A program made the translations under genes and the position numbers. A stretch of DNA of 64,000 nt from Nitrospirota bacterium (GTDB taxonomy: Bacteria; Nitrospirota; Nitrospiria; Nitrospirales; Nitrospiraceae), in the NCBI GenBank assembly GCA_016219645.1, contig JACRLR010000016.1, positions 124,001 through 188,000 of the forward strand, written 5' to 3'. Shown here piece by piece: positions 56,891 to 64,000 of this stretch. How positions within the stretch are numbered: position 1 is the stretch's first letter; each line of letters starts with the position of its first letter. The notes under the pieces were generated by a model. The model was not told the DNA's origin. It saw only the letters and a program-made list of their open reading frames with translations, and did not search any database.

Positions 56891-57480
56891 ATTTTGCTCA
56901 CATCCGTCGCATGCGGGACGATCGCTTTCCGCACGAGATCGCATCCATTCTGCCGGGAGAGTTTTTTGTGAGCCGCGATCCGATGATCGTCTACACGGTA
57001 TTGGGGTCCTGCATCTCAGCCTGTATTCGTGACCCGGTGGCAGGAGTCGGGGGCATGAACCATTTTATGCTGCCGGAACCGAAAGAAAAGGCCCACGACT
57101 CCTGGGGAGAATCGACCCGCTATGGGTCCTACGCCATGGAGTCGCTGATCAACGAAATCTTGAAGCAAGGCGGGCTCAAGAGCCGGCTCGAACTCAAACT
57201 GTTCGGGGCCGGCAAGATTTACGGTGGACAGATAGATGTCGGCGCCCGAAACAGCGAGTGGGTGCTGAACTATGTCAAAACCGAAGGACTTTCAGTGGTC
57301 GGTCGCGATCTCGGCGACGTGTGCCCCCGTAAGATCTATTACTTCACAGAATCGGGCCGCGTGTTGATGAAAAAAATCGAACAGATCAAGAACCGGACGA
57401 TCTTCGAACGTGAGCTGGAGTACGCGGCGAAGATTAAGCATGTGGATCAGCAGGCAGAAGAGGATGTGACGGTCTTTTAG
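56845..57480 (+). CDS. cheD: chemoreceptor glutamine deamidase CheD
   Basis: CheD deamidates receptor glutamines. The 211-aa product has the catalytic Cys56 in TVLGSCISACIRDP and His73 in GGMNHFMLP, followed by STRYGSYAMESLINEILKQG and LFGAGKIYGG. The first 17 residues (MTTIPLRLTPDASRDDF) are largely encoded by a repeat arm. The C-terminal extension after about 170 is longer than in Thermotoga CheD. It lies between cheR and cheB. Confidence 0.94.
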   Translation: MTTIPLRLTPDASRDDFAHIRRMRDDRFPHEIASILPGEFFVSRDPMIVYTVLGSCISACIRDPVAGVGGMNHFMLPEPKEKAHDSWGESTRYGSYAMESLINEILKQGGLKSRLELKLFGAGKIYGGQIDVGARNSEWVLNYVKTEGLSVVGRDLGDVCPRKIYYFTESGRVLMKKIEQIKNRTIFERELEYAAKIKHVDQQAEEDVTVF

Positions 57481-57560
57481 GGGTGAGTGGTGAGTAGGAA
57501 GTTGTAAGTGGCAAGTCGGCAGACTTTATGACTTTCGGACTTGATGACTTGATGACGGAG
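57481..57560. repeat. 7-bp-period repeats between cheD and cheB
   Basis: GTGAGTGGTGAGTAGGAAGT and TGTAAGTGGCAAG (57483-57514), then GACTTTATGACTTTCGGACT and TGATGACTTGATGACGG (57522-57557). The two parts are different words, both direct rather than inverted. Confidence 0.75.
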
Positions 57561-57565
57561 AGCGT

Positions 57566-58633
57566 ATGGCCAAGATTCGCGTATTGACCGTTGATGATTC
57601 GGCGCTGATGCGGCAGGTGCTGGCCAGTCTTCTGTCGAAAGATTCCGATATCGAAGTCATTGGATCGGCGCCCGATCCCTTCATCGCTCGTGAAAAAATC
57701 AAAGCGCTGAACCCGGATGTGATCACTCTCGACGTCGAAATGCCGAAGATGGACGGACTGACATTTCTGGAGAAGCTGATGCGGGGGCATCCGATGCCGG
57801 TGGTCATGGTGAGTTCACTCACGGAAGCCGGTTGCCAGACTACTTTGCGGGCGTTGGAGCTCGGCGCCGTAGATTTTATTACCAAGCCGAAGATCGATCT
57901 CCGTGAGGGCATGGAAGAGATCGCGCAAGATCTGATCAGCAAGGTCAAGGCCGCCGCTATAGCAAACGTGAAACGTCAGGCGTCAGGCGTCAGGTGTGAG
58001 ACGAAACCCCTTACCCCTTACCCCTTACCCCTTACGTCCGGAGGCGCCATGATTAAGACGACGGATCGAGTTATCGCCTTCGGCTCCTCCACAGGAGGCA
58101 CGGAGGCGGTGAAGGATGTGCTGATGGCCTTGCCCCCGAATACCCCTCCGATTGTGATTACCCAACATATGCCGGAGCGATTTACGAAAACCTGGGCTGA
58201 TCGAATGAATAGTCTCTGCCGCATCTCCGTCAAGGAAGCTCAGGATGGCGACAGTGTCCTGCCGGGCCATGCCCTGGTCGCGCCGGGCGGTTATCACATG
58301 ACGCTCGTACGCAGCGGAGCCAGATATAGCGTCTCTATCAATCAGGATCCTCCCGTGAATCGTCATCGACCGTCCGTCGACGTGCTGTTCGATTCTGTGG
58401 CGCAGTATGCCGGAGCCAACGCCATCGGTGTGATCCTCACGGGAATGGGCGGCGACGGTGCGAAGGGAATGCTGGCGATGAAACAGGCCGGAGCCTACAC
58501 GATTGCCCAGGACGAAGCCAGTTGCGTGGTGTTCGGTATGCCGAAGGAGGCGATCAAGCTCGGCGGGGTCGATAAGGTCTTGCCGCTGGCGGAGATTCCC
58601 GCGGCAATCGTGGCCTGTGTCAGCAAGGGGTAG
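57566..58633 (+). CDS. cheB: chemotaxis methylesterase CheB
   Basis: CheB removes methyl groups from receptors when phosphorylated by CheA. The 355-aa product has a receiver (phospho-Asp56, [12 protein letters not shown]) and a C-terminal methylesterase domain (catalytic Ser175 in [11 protein letters not shown], His in [10 protein letters not shown], Asp in [10 protein letters not shown]). The inter-domain linker, residues about 134-160 ([20 protein letters not shown]), is encoded by inverted repeat arms at 57966-58040. Confidence 0.96.
   Translation: MAKIRVLTVDDSALMRQVLASLLSKDSDIEVIGSAPDPFIAREKIKALNPDVITLDVEMPKMDGLTFLEKLMRGHPMPVVMVSSLTEAGCQTTLRALELGAVDFITKPKIDLREGMEEIAQDLISKVKAAAIANVKRQASGVRCETKPLTPYPLPLTSGGAMIKTTDRVIAFGSSTGGTEAVKDVLMALPPNTPPIVITQHMPERFTKTWADRMNSLCRISVKEAQDGDSVLPGHALVAPGGYHMTLVRSGARYSVSINQDPPVNRHRPSVDVLFDSVAQYAGANAIGVILTGMGGDGAKGMLAMKQAGAYTIAQDEASCVVFGMPKEAIKLGGVDKVLPLAEIPAAIVACVSKG
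57966..58040. repeat. inverted repeat inside cheB linker
   Basis: AACGTGAAACGTCAGGCGTC and AGGCGTCAGGTGTGAGACG (57966-58003) face CCCCTTACCCCTTACCCCTT and ACCCCTTACG (58008-58036). It is translated in frame between the receiver and the methylesterase domains. Confidence 0.9.
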
Positions 58634-58644
58634 AAGACCAGGAA

Positions 58645-58755
58645 GAGGTTTGTTTGGTTTATTTGGTTCATCCGGTTGGACTAATTCAATTAACCAACGA
58701 GAACACCAAAATAAACCAAATGAACCAAACAAACCAAATAGACCAAACAAGAAAG
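58645..58755. repeat. inverted 9-bp-period repeat (CCAAACAAA family)
   Basis: GGTTTGTTTGGTTTATTTGG and TTCATCCGG (58647-58675) face CACCAAAATAAACCAAATGA and ACCAAACAAACCAAATAGAC (58705-58745). Confidence 0.85.
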
Positions 58756-58764
58756 GATGATCAC

Positions 58765-59103
58765 ATGCAAATCAACGAACGTGTCGTGCCACAAGGGATA
58801 ATCTTGGACGTGGTGGGAGACCTGACCTATGCCAATCGAGGTGTCTTTAAGGGGGCTGTCGAGAAGGCGAAAAATGCGGGCTGTCGGCATCTCATAGTGA
58901 ATTTGGAAAAGGTGCGATTCGTGGATAGCGCAGGACTCGGGCTGCTCGTGCTTGTTTCACAGAATTTAAAACTGATCCAGGCTCAGCTCAGTGTGCTGAA
59001 GCCGCAACTGTACGTGCGGGAGATTATGAGTCTCGCCAATATTCCGAAGATGATTCCCATCTACGAGAGCGAGGATGCGGTGATCACTGCGCGCGCGGCC
59101 TAG
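58765..59103 (+). CDS. STAS-domain anti-sigma factor antagonist (HsbA-like candidate)
   Basis: A 112-aa SpoIIAA/RsbV-type protein. HLIVNLEKVRFVDSAGLGLL contains the phospho-acceptor Ser55. In partner-switching systems the phosphorylation state of this Ser decides which protein it binds. The downstream genes encode a PP2C phosphatase and an RsbW-like kinase, both with receivers, completing a module. By analogy to Pseudomonas HsbA, FlgM (5417) is a possible partner; this is inference. GAAAGGA precedes the ATG. Confidence 0.9.
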   Translation: MQINERVVPQGIILDVVGDLTYANRGVFKGAVEKAKNAGCRHLIVNLEKVRFVDSAGLGLLVLVSQNLKLIQAQLSVLKPQLYVREIMSLANIPKMIPIYESEDAVITARAA

Positions 59104-59116
59104 CTAGCCAATCGCC

Positions 59117-59195
59117 GGAAGGTTAAGGTCAAGGTTTAGGTTAAGGCTGAGGGGAAAGAGTCCGATCTTTTCAACCTTAACCTCAACCTTCAGAA
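59117..59195. repeat. inverted 6-bp-period repeat (GGTTAA family)
   Basis: AAGGTTAAGGTCAAGGTTTA and GGTTAAGGCTGAGG (59119-59152) face TCAACCTTAACCTCAACCTT (59171-59190). Confidence 0.9.
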
Positions 59196-59210
59196 GAGAA
59201 ACGGAGGGTG

Positions 59211-60476
59211 ATGAATTCACAGGCTATGCAACGCATCGGGCACGCTGGCGATTCCTCTGCGCAACCAGAGGCCGCCGCCACGATCCTGCTTGTAGAAGAT
59301 GAACTGGTTGCCAGGACGAGTATGGCTGCGCGGCTGAGGAAACTGGGGCATCGAGTCCTTGAGGCGGAGAACGGGCTGGTGGCGCTGGACGTGGCTCGGC
59401 GCGAATGTCCGGATCTCTATATCGTCGATTGGATGATGCCGGAGATGGATGGGCCGACCTTCTGTGAGACGGTGCGCCGTGACCCCTTGCTGAAAGCCAG
59501 CCAGCTTCTTCTCATGACAGCTCACGATCAGCCGGCGCAGATTGCCGAGGGGTTGGCACGAGGGGCCGACGACTTTCTGAGCAAATCGGCCAGCAAACAG
59601 GAAATTATCGCGCGTGTGTTGGCCGGTCTGCGCACGAGCCGGCTTGTGCGGGAACTCGAAACGACCGGCAAGGAACTGGAATTGTCGCTTCAGCTGTTGC
59701 AGGAGAAGCAGGCGGAAACGGAGGCCGACCTTCAATCGGCAGCGGCGTTCGTTCGATCGGTCCTTCCTCCTCAAGGGAGCCTCGCCCAGGGCCTTGAACT
59801 GGCGTGGGAGTATCAGCCGTCCTTGATGTTGGGAGGCGATCTCTTCGGGGTGATGGCGGTCGATGCGGACCATCTTGGCCTCTATATTCTTGATGCTTCG
59901 GGGCACGGGGTGGCCGCCGCCCTGCGTTCGGCCTCGCTGATGACGTTTCTGCGGGCGGAACACATTGTTGAGCTGTTAGGGTCGTATGATCCTGAGAAGG
60001 TGTTGAGCGAGGCCAACCGACGGTTTCCCTTGAGCGCCGAGGGAGAATATTTCACCCTGTGGGTGGGACAGCTGCACCTGCCGACAGGTCGCCTGTCATA
60101 TGCTTCTGCCGGCCATTCCGGCGCCTTGGTTGGCTCGTCTCAGCGCGCTCCTCAATGGCTCACGCGTTCCTCATTTCCCCTTGGTTTCGATCTCTCCGCG
60201 CAGTTTGCATGCGAGCATGTCGATTTGGAGCCTGGCCATCGGCTGTTCTTGTTGAGCGATGGCATTTACGAAGTCCTCTCCCCAAGCGGGGAACTGTGGG
60301 GGCGCGAGCGTTTCCAAGATGTAATCGAGCGAGAAAAGCGGGCATCTCTGTCCGCGACGATCACAGCATGCTTTTCCGGAGCACGTGCATGGCAGCAAGC
60401 GCAACAGTTTCCAGACGACGCCGCGATTGTCGGGCTTGAGCTCACCGGTGGCCCGGAAGGGACGGTCAATGGATAA
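59211..60476 (+). CDS. REC-PP2C (SpoIIE/RsbU-type) phosphatase response regulator
   Basis: A 421-aa protein with a receiver (phospho-Asp73 in YIVDWMMPEMDG; the Lys region reads FLSKSAS) joined by a coiled coil (about 150-190) to a PP2C-type Ser phosphatase domain (LMLGGDLFGVMAVD, YILDASGHGVAAALRS, YASAGHSGALV, FLLSDGIYEV) with the metal-binding aspartates. It should dephosphorylate the STAS protein encoded upstream when its receiver is phosphorylated, like HsbR or RsbU. A GTG at 59208 is an alternative start. It overlaps the HPt gene by 8 nt. Confidence 0.93.
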   Translation: MNSQAMQRIGHAGDSSAQPEAAATILLVEDELVARTSMAARLRKLGHRVLEAENGLVALDVARRECPDLYIVDWMMPEMDGPTFCETVRRDPLLKASQLLLMTAHDQPAQIAEGLARGADDFLSKSASKQEIIARVLAGLRTSRLVRELETTGKELELSLQLLQEKQAETEADLQSAAAFVRSVLPPQGSLAQGLELAWEYQPSLMLGGDLFGVMAVDADHLGLYILDASGHGVAAALRSASLMTFLRAEHIVELLGSYDPEKVLSEANRRFPLSAEGEYFTLWVGQLHLPTGRLSYASAGHSGALVGSSQRAPQWLTRSSFPLGFDLSAQFACEHVDLEPGHRLFLLSDGIYEVLSPSGELWGRERFQDVIEREKRASLSATITACFSGARAWQQAQQFPDDAAIVGLELTGGPEGTVNG

Positions 60477-60840
60477 GACGATGGATCATACGATGGCGCT
60501 GAATCTTCCAGAGGCCTTGAACCGAGTCGATGGCGATCAGGACCTTTTCCTCACCCTGGCCCAGATTTTTTTGGATGAGAGCCCAAAGGAGGCTGGTGCA
60601 GCTCGTGCGGCACTCGAGCGACAGGATGGAGCTGGTTTGGCGGCGGCGGCTCATAAGCTGAAGGGGTCAGTGGTGGAGCTCTGCGCGCCGCGCCTGTTCG
60701 AGAGCGCGAAACGGTTGGAAGAATTGGGGCGGCAGGGAGAGTTGGCCGAAGCCTCATCGGTTTGCGCGGATGTCGAGACACATCTGGCCGAAGTGCATGC
60801 CGCGCTTCGGGAATTGATCACCGGAGGATTTCCCTCATGA
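60469..60840 (+). CDS. stand-alone HPt phosphotransfer protein (HptB-like)
   Basis: A 123-aa HPt protein. AAAHKLKGSVVELCAPRLFE contains phospho-His62 in the HxxKG context. It would pass phosphoryl groups from hybrid kinases (for example the HPt-less membrane kinase at 52924) to the receivers encoded next to it. The start overlaps the phosphatase gene, and the stop overlaps the next start (ATGA). The 3' two-thirds is closely similar to the HPt part of the next gene, showing a duplication. Confidence 0.9.
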   Translation: MDKTMDHTMALNLPEALNRVDGDQDLFLTLAQIFLDESPKEAGAARAALERQDGAGLAAAAHKLKGSVVELCAPRLFESAKRLEELGRQGELAEASSVCADVETHLAEVHAALRELITGGFPS

Positions 60841-61646
60841 GTCAAACAAAGGGATTGGACAGAGAGGCACGAACATTGTTGGTCGTGGCCGACAAGGCCG
60901 ATACCAAGAACGTGATACTGGAATATGCGGAGGCGCAGGGGCATTCGGTGATTTCCGCTTCAAACCCGGCGCTCGGGTTATCGACCTTCGATATATCGAA
61001 GGTCGACATTGTGATCACCGATCTCTTTTTGCCCGATCATGAAGGCATTATGCTGGTGAAGCAGATTCGTGAACGCCGTCCCAGCTGCCCCATCCTGCTC
61101 CTGACCGACGCCGGCCATGCCGCATCTACGCAGGAGGGGTTGCGAGCCGGCGCTTTGGATTATGTGGAGCAGCCGATTCGTCAAGACGCATTTGCACAAG
61201 CGCTGAGTCGGGCGATCCATTCGCTGCCGGCCTCCACCGTGGATGAGACTGTGGTATTGGACCTGTGTGAAGCGTTGAGCCTCGTGGGCGACGATCAGGA
61301 TCTGTTCTACGCTTCGGGCAGACTCTTTCTAGAAGCAAGCCTGAAAGATACTACGGCGGCTCGCGAGGCGCTGGGGCGGCAGGACAGCGAAGATTTAGCG
61401 GCGGCTGCGCATAGGCTGAAGGTGTCCGCGAAGGCCATCTGCTCACCGCGTCTCTCCGAAAGCGCGAAGCGGCTGGAAGAATTGGGGCGGCAGGGAAATT
61501 TTGCCGAGGCCTCATCGGTCTGTGGGGATGTCGAGGCATGCTTGGCCGAAGTGCATGATGCGCTTCGGGAATTGATCGCTGGAGGACTGCCGTCATGGTG
61601 GCTAAAACTGGTTCGCATATACAGGCACGTACCCTGCTCGTCGTAG
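60837..61646 (+). CDS. REC-HPt fusion protein
   Basis: A 269-aa protein: an atypical receiver (phospho-Asp62 in VITDLFLPDHEG; the acidic pocket reads VADKAD and the conserved Lys is Gln in YVEQPI) fused to an HPt domain (His192 in AAHRLKVSAKAI; the usual Gly is Val). The receiver is a near copy of that in the next gene and the HPt a near copy of the preceding gene. The last 20 residues (WWLKLVRIYRHVPCSS) come from reading past the ancestral HPt stop into the next gene, which it overlaps by 52 nt. GGAGG lies 9 nt before the ATG. Function as a phosphate sink or relay is inference. Confidence 0.88.
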   Translation: MSQTKGLDREARTLLVVADKADTKNVILEYAEAQGHSVISASNPALGLSTFDISKVDIVITDLFLPDHEGIMLVKQIRERRPSCPILLLTDAGHAASTQEGLRAGALDYVEQPIRQDAFAQALSRAIHSLPASTVDETVVLDLCEALSLVGDDQDLFYASGRLFLEASLKDTTAAREALGRQDSEDLAAAAHRLKVSAKAICSPRLSESAKRLEELGRQGNFAEASSVCGDVEACLAEVHDALRELIAGGLPSWWLKLVRIYRHVPCSS

Positions 61647-62506
61647 CGGACAATGCCGATACCCAGACCGTCATCCTGGAACATGCGAGGGCGCAGGGGC
61701 ATTCGGTGATTTCCGCTTCGAGCGCGGCGCTCGGACTGTCGACCTTCGACATGACGAAGCCCGATATCGTCATTACGGACCTCTTTTTGCCCGAGCAGGA
61801 CGGGGTCATGCTGGTGAAGCAGATTCACGAACGCCGCCCGACCTGCCCGGTACTGCTTCTCATCGATGCGGGGCAGGCCGAATCGACGATCGCAGGGTTA
61901 CGAGCCGGCGCCTTGGATTATGTGGAGCAGCCGATTCATCAGGACGCATTTGCGCAAGTGCTGAATCGGGCGATCCATTCACTGCCTGCTTCCGTGGACG
62001 ACGCGCCGGGCGTCGAACGTTTGGAGTATGTGCTCGTCATGGGTCCGGACCCTGGGTACGTCGAGAGTACGGTAACCTGGCTCGTTCAAGGGACGGCCAT
62101 GGGGCTGATGGAGGCTCGCCAGCTCCATCTTCGGGCCGCGTTGCAAGAACTCGTGATGAATGCGGTCGAGCATGGCTGCCTCGAACTCCGCTATCATGAC
62201 AAGATCGAGGCCATGGCAAAAGATCAATATGATGATCTGATCCGGCAACGCAGACAAGAGAGTCGTTTCCGTGACCGCCGCGTGACGATCCGCGCCATTT
62301 ACGACAAGCAACGACGGGTATTGACCTACCGGATTGCCGACGAAGGGAAGGGGTTCAATTGGAAGACGCGAGTGGCCTCTCGTCATGATGTCTGCCCCTC
62401 GGGTGATGTCAGCGGGCGGGGCATTTTTCTTGCGCACTCATTCTTTCCTGACATTTCGTACAACGACAAGGGAAACGAGGTCATCCTCACGGTGTCACTG
62501 GCGTGA
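61595..62506 (+). CDS. REC and RsbW-like HATPase (anti-sigma kinase type)
   Basis: A 303-aa protein with the same atypical receiver (Asp62; VADNAD; Gln replacing Lys) followed by an HATPase_c domain of the anti-sigma-factor kinase type (residues about 150-300: LHLRAALQELVMNAVEHGCL with Asn189, RIADEGKGFNW, GDVSGRGIFLAHSF). It is the likely kinase of the STAS protein at 58765, opposing the PP2C phosphatase. Start by GGAGG 9 nt before the ATG at 61595. Confidence 0.9.
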   Translation: MVAKTGSHIQARTLLVVADNADTQTVILEHARAQGHSVISASSAALGLSTFDMTKPDIVITDLFLPEQDGVMLVKQIHERRPTCPVLLLIDAGQAESTIAGLRAGALDYVEQPIHQDAFAQVLNRAIHSLPASVDDAPGVERLEYVLVMGPDPGYVESTVTWLVQGTAMGLMEARQLHLRAALQELVMNAVEHGCLELRYHDKIEAMAKDQYDDLIRQRRQESRFRDRRVTIRAIYDKQRRVLTYRIADEGKGFNWKTRVASRHDVCPSGDVSGRGIFLAHSFFPDISYNDKGNEVILTVSLA

Positions 62507-62507
62507 G

Positions 62508-62650
62508 GCTGGATACCAGGGGAATGGTCAATGGGTAATAGGGGTATGGGAAATGGTCAATGGTCAATGATGGATGGCCAATGGTCGGATTGGGGCTGGA
62601 CCTGATGATTTCATAGCATTAACCATCTACCATTGAGCATTCTACATACG
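62508..62650. repeat. inverted 7-bp-period repeat (GAATGGT family)
   Basis: GGAATGGTCAATGGGTAATA and AATGGTCAATGGTCAATGAT (62520-62572) face TTAACCATCTACCATTGAGC and ATTCTAC (62619-62645), upstream of the pentapeptide gene. Confidence 0.85.
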
Positions 62651-62658
62651 GAGGTTCT

Positions 62659-63027
62659 ATGGACACTGCAAACCCCACCCGCTCCAAGCTGCGAATTCCC
62701 AACGACCCGATGTATCTCTTGCTGCGCGAAGGTTGCATCGTGGAATTCAATGCGAAGAAGGCGGCAGGCGAGAAGGCCGACTTGCGAGGATGCGATTTGC
62801 GGGGGCTTGATCTACGGGGGTTGAATGCCGACGGGTTGGATCTCAGCGACTCCTACTTTCGCCAATCGGACCTGCGCAGCGTCGATTTTCGCAATGCGCG
62901 GCTTGAAGGCGCCAGCATCAATGGTGCAAAAATTTCCGGCGCCTACTTCCCCGCTGAACTGTCCGCCAGTGAGATCGAATTATCTCTGCTCCACGGCAGC
63001 CGCATGCGGTACAGCTCTGATAAATAG
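62659..63027 (+). CDS. pentapeptide repeat protein
   Basis: The 122-aa product has about ten consecutive A(D/N)LxG-like units (ADLRGCDLRGLDLRGLNADG, LDLSDSYFRQSDLRSVDFRN, ARLEGASINGAKISGAYFPA), forming a short right-handed beta helix. Function cannot be told from this fold. Similar small proteins of the type with PMYLLLREGCIVEFNAKKAA at the N-terminus are known next to signalling genes. CGGAGG precedes the ATG. Confidence 0.85.
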   Translation: MDTANPTRSKLRIPNDPMYLLLREGCIVEFNAKKAAGEKADLRGCDLRGLDLRGLNADGLDLSDSYFRQSDLRSVDFRNARLEGASINGAKISGAYFPAELSASEIELSLLHGSRMRYSSDK

Positions 63028-63029
63028 CC

Positions 63030-63290
63030 GGTCTATCTTGTCTGTCTAGAACCTATCTCAAAATTGAAAATGGTAGCCCGCCGAGCGTTCACGCATGCGA
63101 ACTCCAGTGTAGTGACGGCATATTTCCAAGGATTCTGCAGGTTGCTCATGGCGGATACTCATAAAGCGAAACTGCTCTGTCGATTTTGAGATAGGTTCTA
63201 GTCTATCTGGTCTCTCTGGTGTCTTCGGTTGTCCAGTTCTTCCGACCAGACAGACCGAATAGGCCAGATAGACTAAATAGACCGAAGAGA
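63030..63290. repeat. CCAGACAGA-family inverted repeat interrupted by a MITE
   Basis: GTCTATCTTGTCTGTCTAG (63031-63049) resumes after the MITE as CTAGTCTATCTGGTCTCTCT (63198-63217) and faces CGACCAGACAGACCGAATAG and ACCAGATAGACTAAATAGAC (63243-63283). The MITE therefore entered an already existing repeat. Confidence 0.85.
63050..63197. mobile_element. 148-bp MITE with perfect 15-bp terminal inverted repeats
   Basis: Ends AACCTATCTCAAAAT (63050-63064) and ATTTTGAGATAGGTT (63183-63197) are exact inverse copies, flanked on both sides by CTAG, which fits the 4-bp target duplications of IS5-type elements (YTAR). No coding capacity. A second terminus is found at 46490. The autonomous parent is not in this window. 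Confidence 0.85.
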
Positions 63291-63291
63291 C

Positions 63292-64000
63292 TCAGAGCCC
63301 ATCTTCTTCAGAAGACGAGGAGGAGTCTTTGGGCTGCCTGCCGGAGATGTCTTTCTGGCGGAGGAGTTTTGTGAGGTAGGTCCGTTGAAGGCCAAGTTCT
63401 TCAGCTGCGCGTGTTTGATTCCAGTCATTTCTTCGCAACGCCTCTTCGAGGACCTGCCGACTGTGCGCTTCCATGCTTTCATGGTAGTGACGGGGGGGGG
63501 AGCCTGACTCGGCCTCGGTCGCCGAGGGAGATGGTACATTTCCGAGATACAGGTATTCCGGTTCAATTGTCTCCTTGGGACATAGGATGAGTGCGCGCGT
63601 CAGCACATTTTCCAGTTCGCGGATATTGCCGGGCCACTGATACTGTTGCAATACCCGTAGGGCGCCCTCACTCAGTGCGCAGGGGCGATGGGTCACGACT
63701 CCGATCGCGCGTGTGAGAATATGTTGCGCGAGCGCAGGGATATCGTCCATCCGTTCACGCAGAGGCGGGAGCGTGACGGTGATCACCGCGAGTCGGTAGT
63801 ACAGATCCTCGCGAAACGTGCCCTGCTGGATCGCGCGCCTGATGTCTTTGTTGGTGGCCGCGATGAAACGCACATTGGTGAGAACGGGCTGAGTTCCACC
63901 GATACGGTAGAAGCTCTGATCTTGAAGGACTCGCAGCAGGCGGCTTTGTAAGGGGAGCGGCATGTCCCCGATTTCATCCAGAAACACTGTTCCGCTTTCC
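63292..64000 (-). CDS. sigma-54-dependent response regulator/activator (3' part)
   Basis: The C-terminal 236 residues of an NtrC-family activator, cut by the window edge. Visible: Walker B (GTVFLDEIGDMPLPLQSRLL), sensor I (NVRFIAATNKDI), the arginine finger segment FREDLYYRLAVITVTLPPLR, sensor II (QWPGNIRELENVLTRALIL), and a C-terminal Fis-type HTH (LEEALRRNDWNQTRAAEELG, then LQRTYLTKLLRQKDI) with an acidic Ser-rich tail. The ATPase GAFTGA loop and any receiver domain lie beyond the edge. In this context a FlrC/FleR-like flagellar activator acting on the sigma-54 promoters at 93 and 17113 is plausible. Confidence 0.92.
   Translation of the reverse strand, partial: ESGTVFLDEIGDMPLPLQSRLLRVLQDQSFYRIGGTQPVLTNVRFIAATNKDIRRAIQQGTFREDLYYRLAVITVTLPPLRERMDDIPALAQHILTRAIGVVTHRPCALSEGALRVLQQYQWPGNIRELENVLTRALILCPKETIEPEYLYLGNVPSPSATEAESGSPPRHYHESMEAHSRQVLEEALRRNDWNQTRAAEELGLQRTYLTKLLRQKDISGRQPKDSSSSSEEDGL

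Noticed and set aside
60837..61646. Frameshift or sequencing error at the REC-HPt/REC-HATPase overlap
   Set aside because: Both genes have proper ribosome binding sites and the overlap is explained by loss of one stop codon after duplication.
1..64000. tRNA, rRNA, prophage or integrase genes
   Set aside because: None recognised on either strand; the single excisionase-like HTH gene has no mobile-element neighbours.

Overview
The window reads as a motility and signalling region of a Gram-negative bacterium. The P- and L-ring genes (flgI, flgH, flgA) imply an outer membrane. Taxonomic placement is inference: the gene order (flgF-G-A-H-I-J-M-N-K-L-csrA-fliW), the many HD-GYP and hybrid-kinase genes, moderate-to-high GC and the peculiar intergenic repeats suggest a Nitrospira-like member of Nitrospirota. 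No rRNA or other marker gene is present to prove it.

Layout. 149-10149: flagellar rod, rings, hook junction and regulation (flgF, flgG, flgA, flgH, flgI, flgJ, flgM, flgN, flgK, flgL, csrA, fliW), with a sigma-54-type promoter at the left end and a sigma-28-type promoter for flgM inside flgJ. 10293-16921: divergent c-di-GMP/phosphorelay genes, namely a hybrid kinase and an HD-GYP protein on the minus strand, and an HD-GYP protein and a PilZ protein on the plus strand. 17176-29278: an accessory, probably flagellin-glycosylation, island with a sugar epimerase, two radical SAM proteins (one a 1390-aa fusion to two GT2 domains and TPRs), two GT9 enzymes, a CgeB-like transferase and an unknown protein; it has its own sigma-54-type promoter. 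29502-34048: fliC, flaG, fliD, fliS, a fliT-like gene and a PilZ gene. 34335-46382: an HTH gene, cheY, cheZ, motA, motB, STAS, a second CheZ-like protein, a second cheY, cheA, cheW, a transmembrane MCP, an unusual soluble MCP-tip/Cache protein and a response regulator. 46605-55500: a PAS/GAF kinase, three tandem response regulators (HD-GYP, HDOD, degenerate HD-GYP) and a second hybrid kinase. 55935-62506: cheR, cheD, cheB and a partner-switching/phosphorelay module (STAS, REC-PP2C, HPt, REC-HPt, REC-HATPase) resembling a split and duplicated HptB-HsbR-HsbA system. 62659-64000: a pentapeptide protein, a MITE and the 3' part of a sigma-54 activator.

Regulation visible in the sequence. Seven sites share the pattern T[CT]AA, 15-16 nt, then [ACG]CCGATA. 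They lie in front of flgM, both HD-GYP operons, fliC, the HTH-cheY cluster, the 55500 hybrid kinase and cheR, and look like one sigma-28 (FliA) regulon. The fliC leader has a GGA-loop hairpin and a GGA-rich Shine-Dalgarno sequence, the arrangement expected for CsrA control with FliW as antagonist; both proteins are encoded here.

The most striking feature is a system of short-period repeats (mostly 7, but also 6 and 9 bp, in at least seven sequence families). They are usually arranged as two facing inverted arms and fill nearly every intergenic gap in the flagellar and chemotaxis parts. The same repeats also lie in frame inside coding genes, always at linkers, loops or termini: twice in CheA, in the CheB linker, at the MCP C-terminus, in the same receiver-domain loop of two different hybrid kinases, and at the ends of fliS, the fliT-like gene, cheD and others. 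This looks like an actively spreading repeat system that is tolerated in proteins and moulds their linkers.
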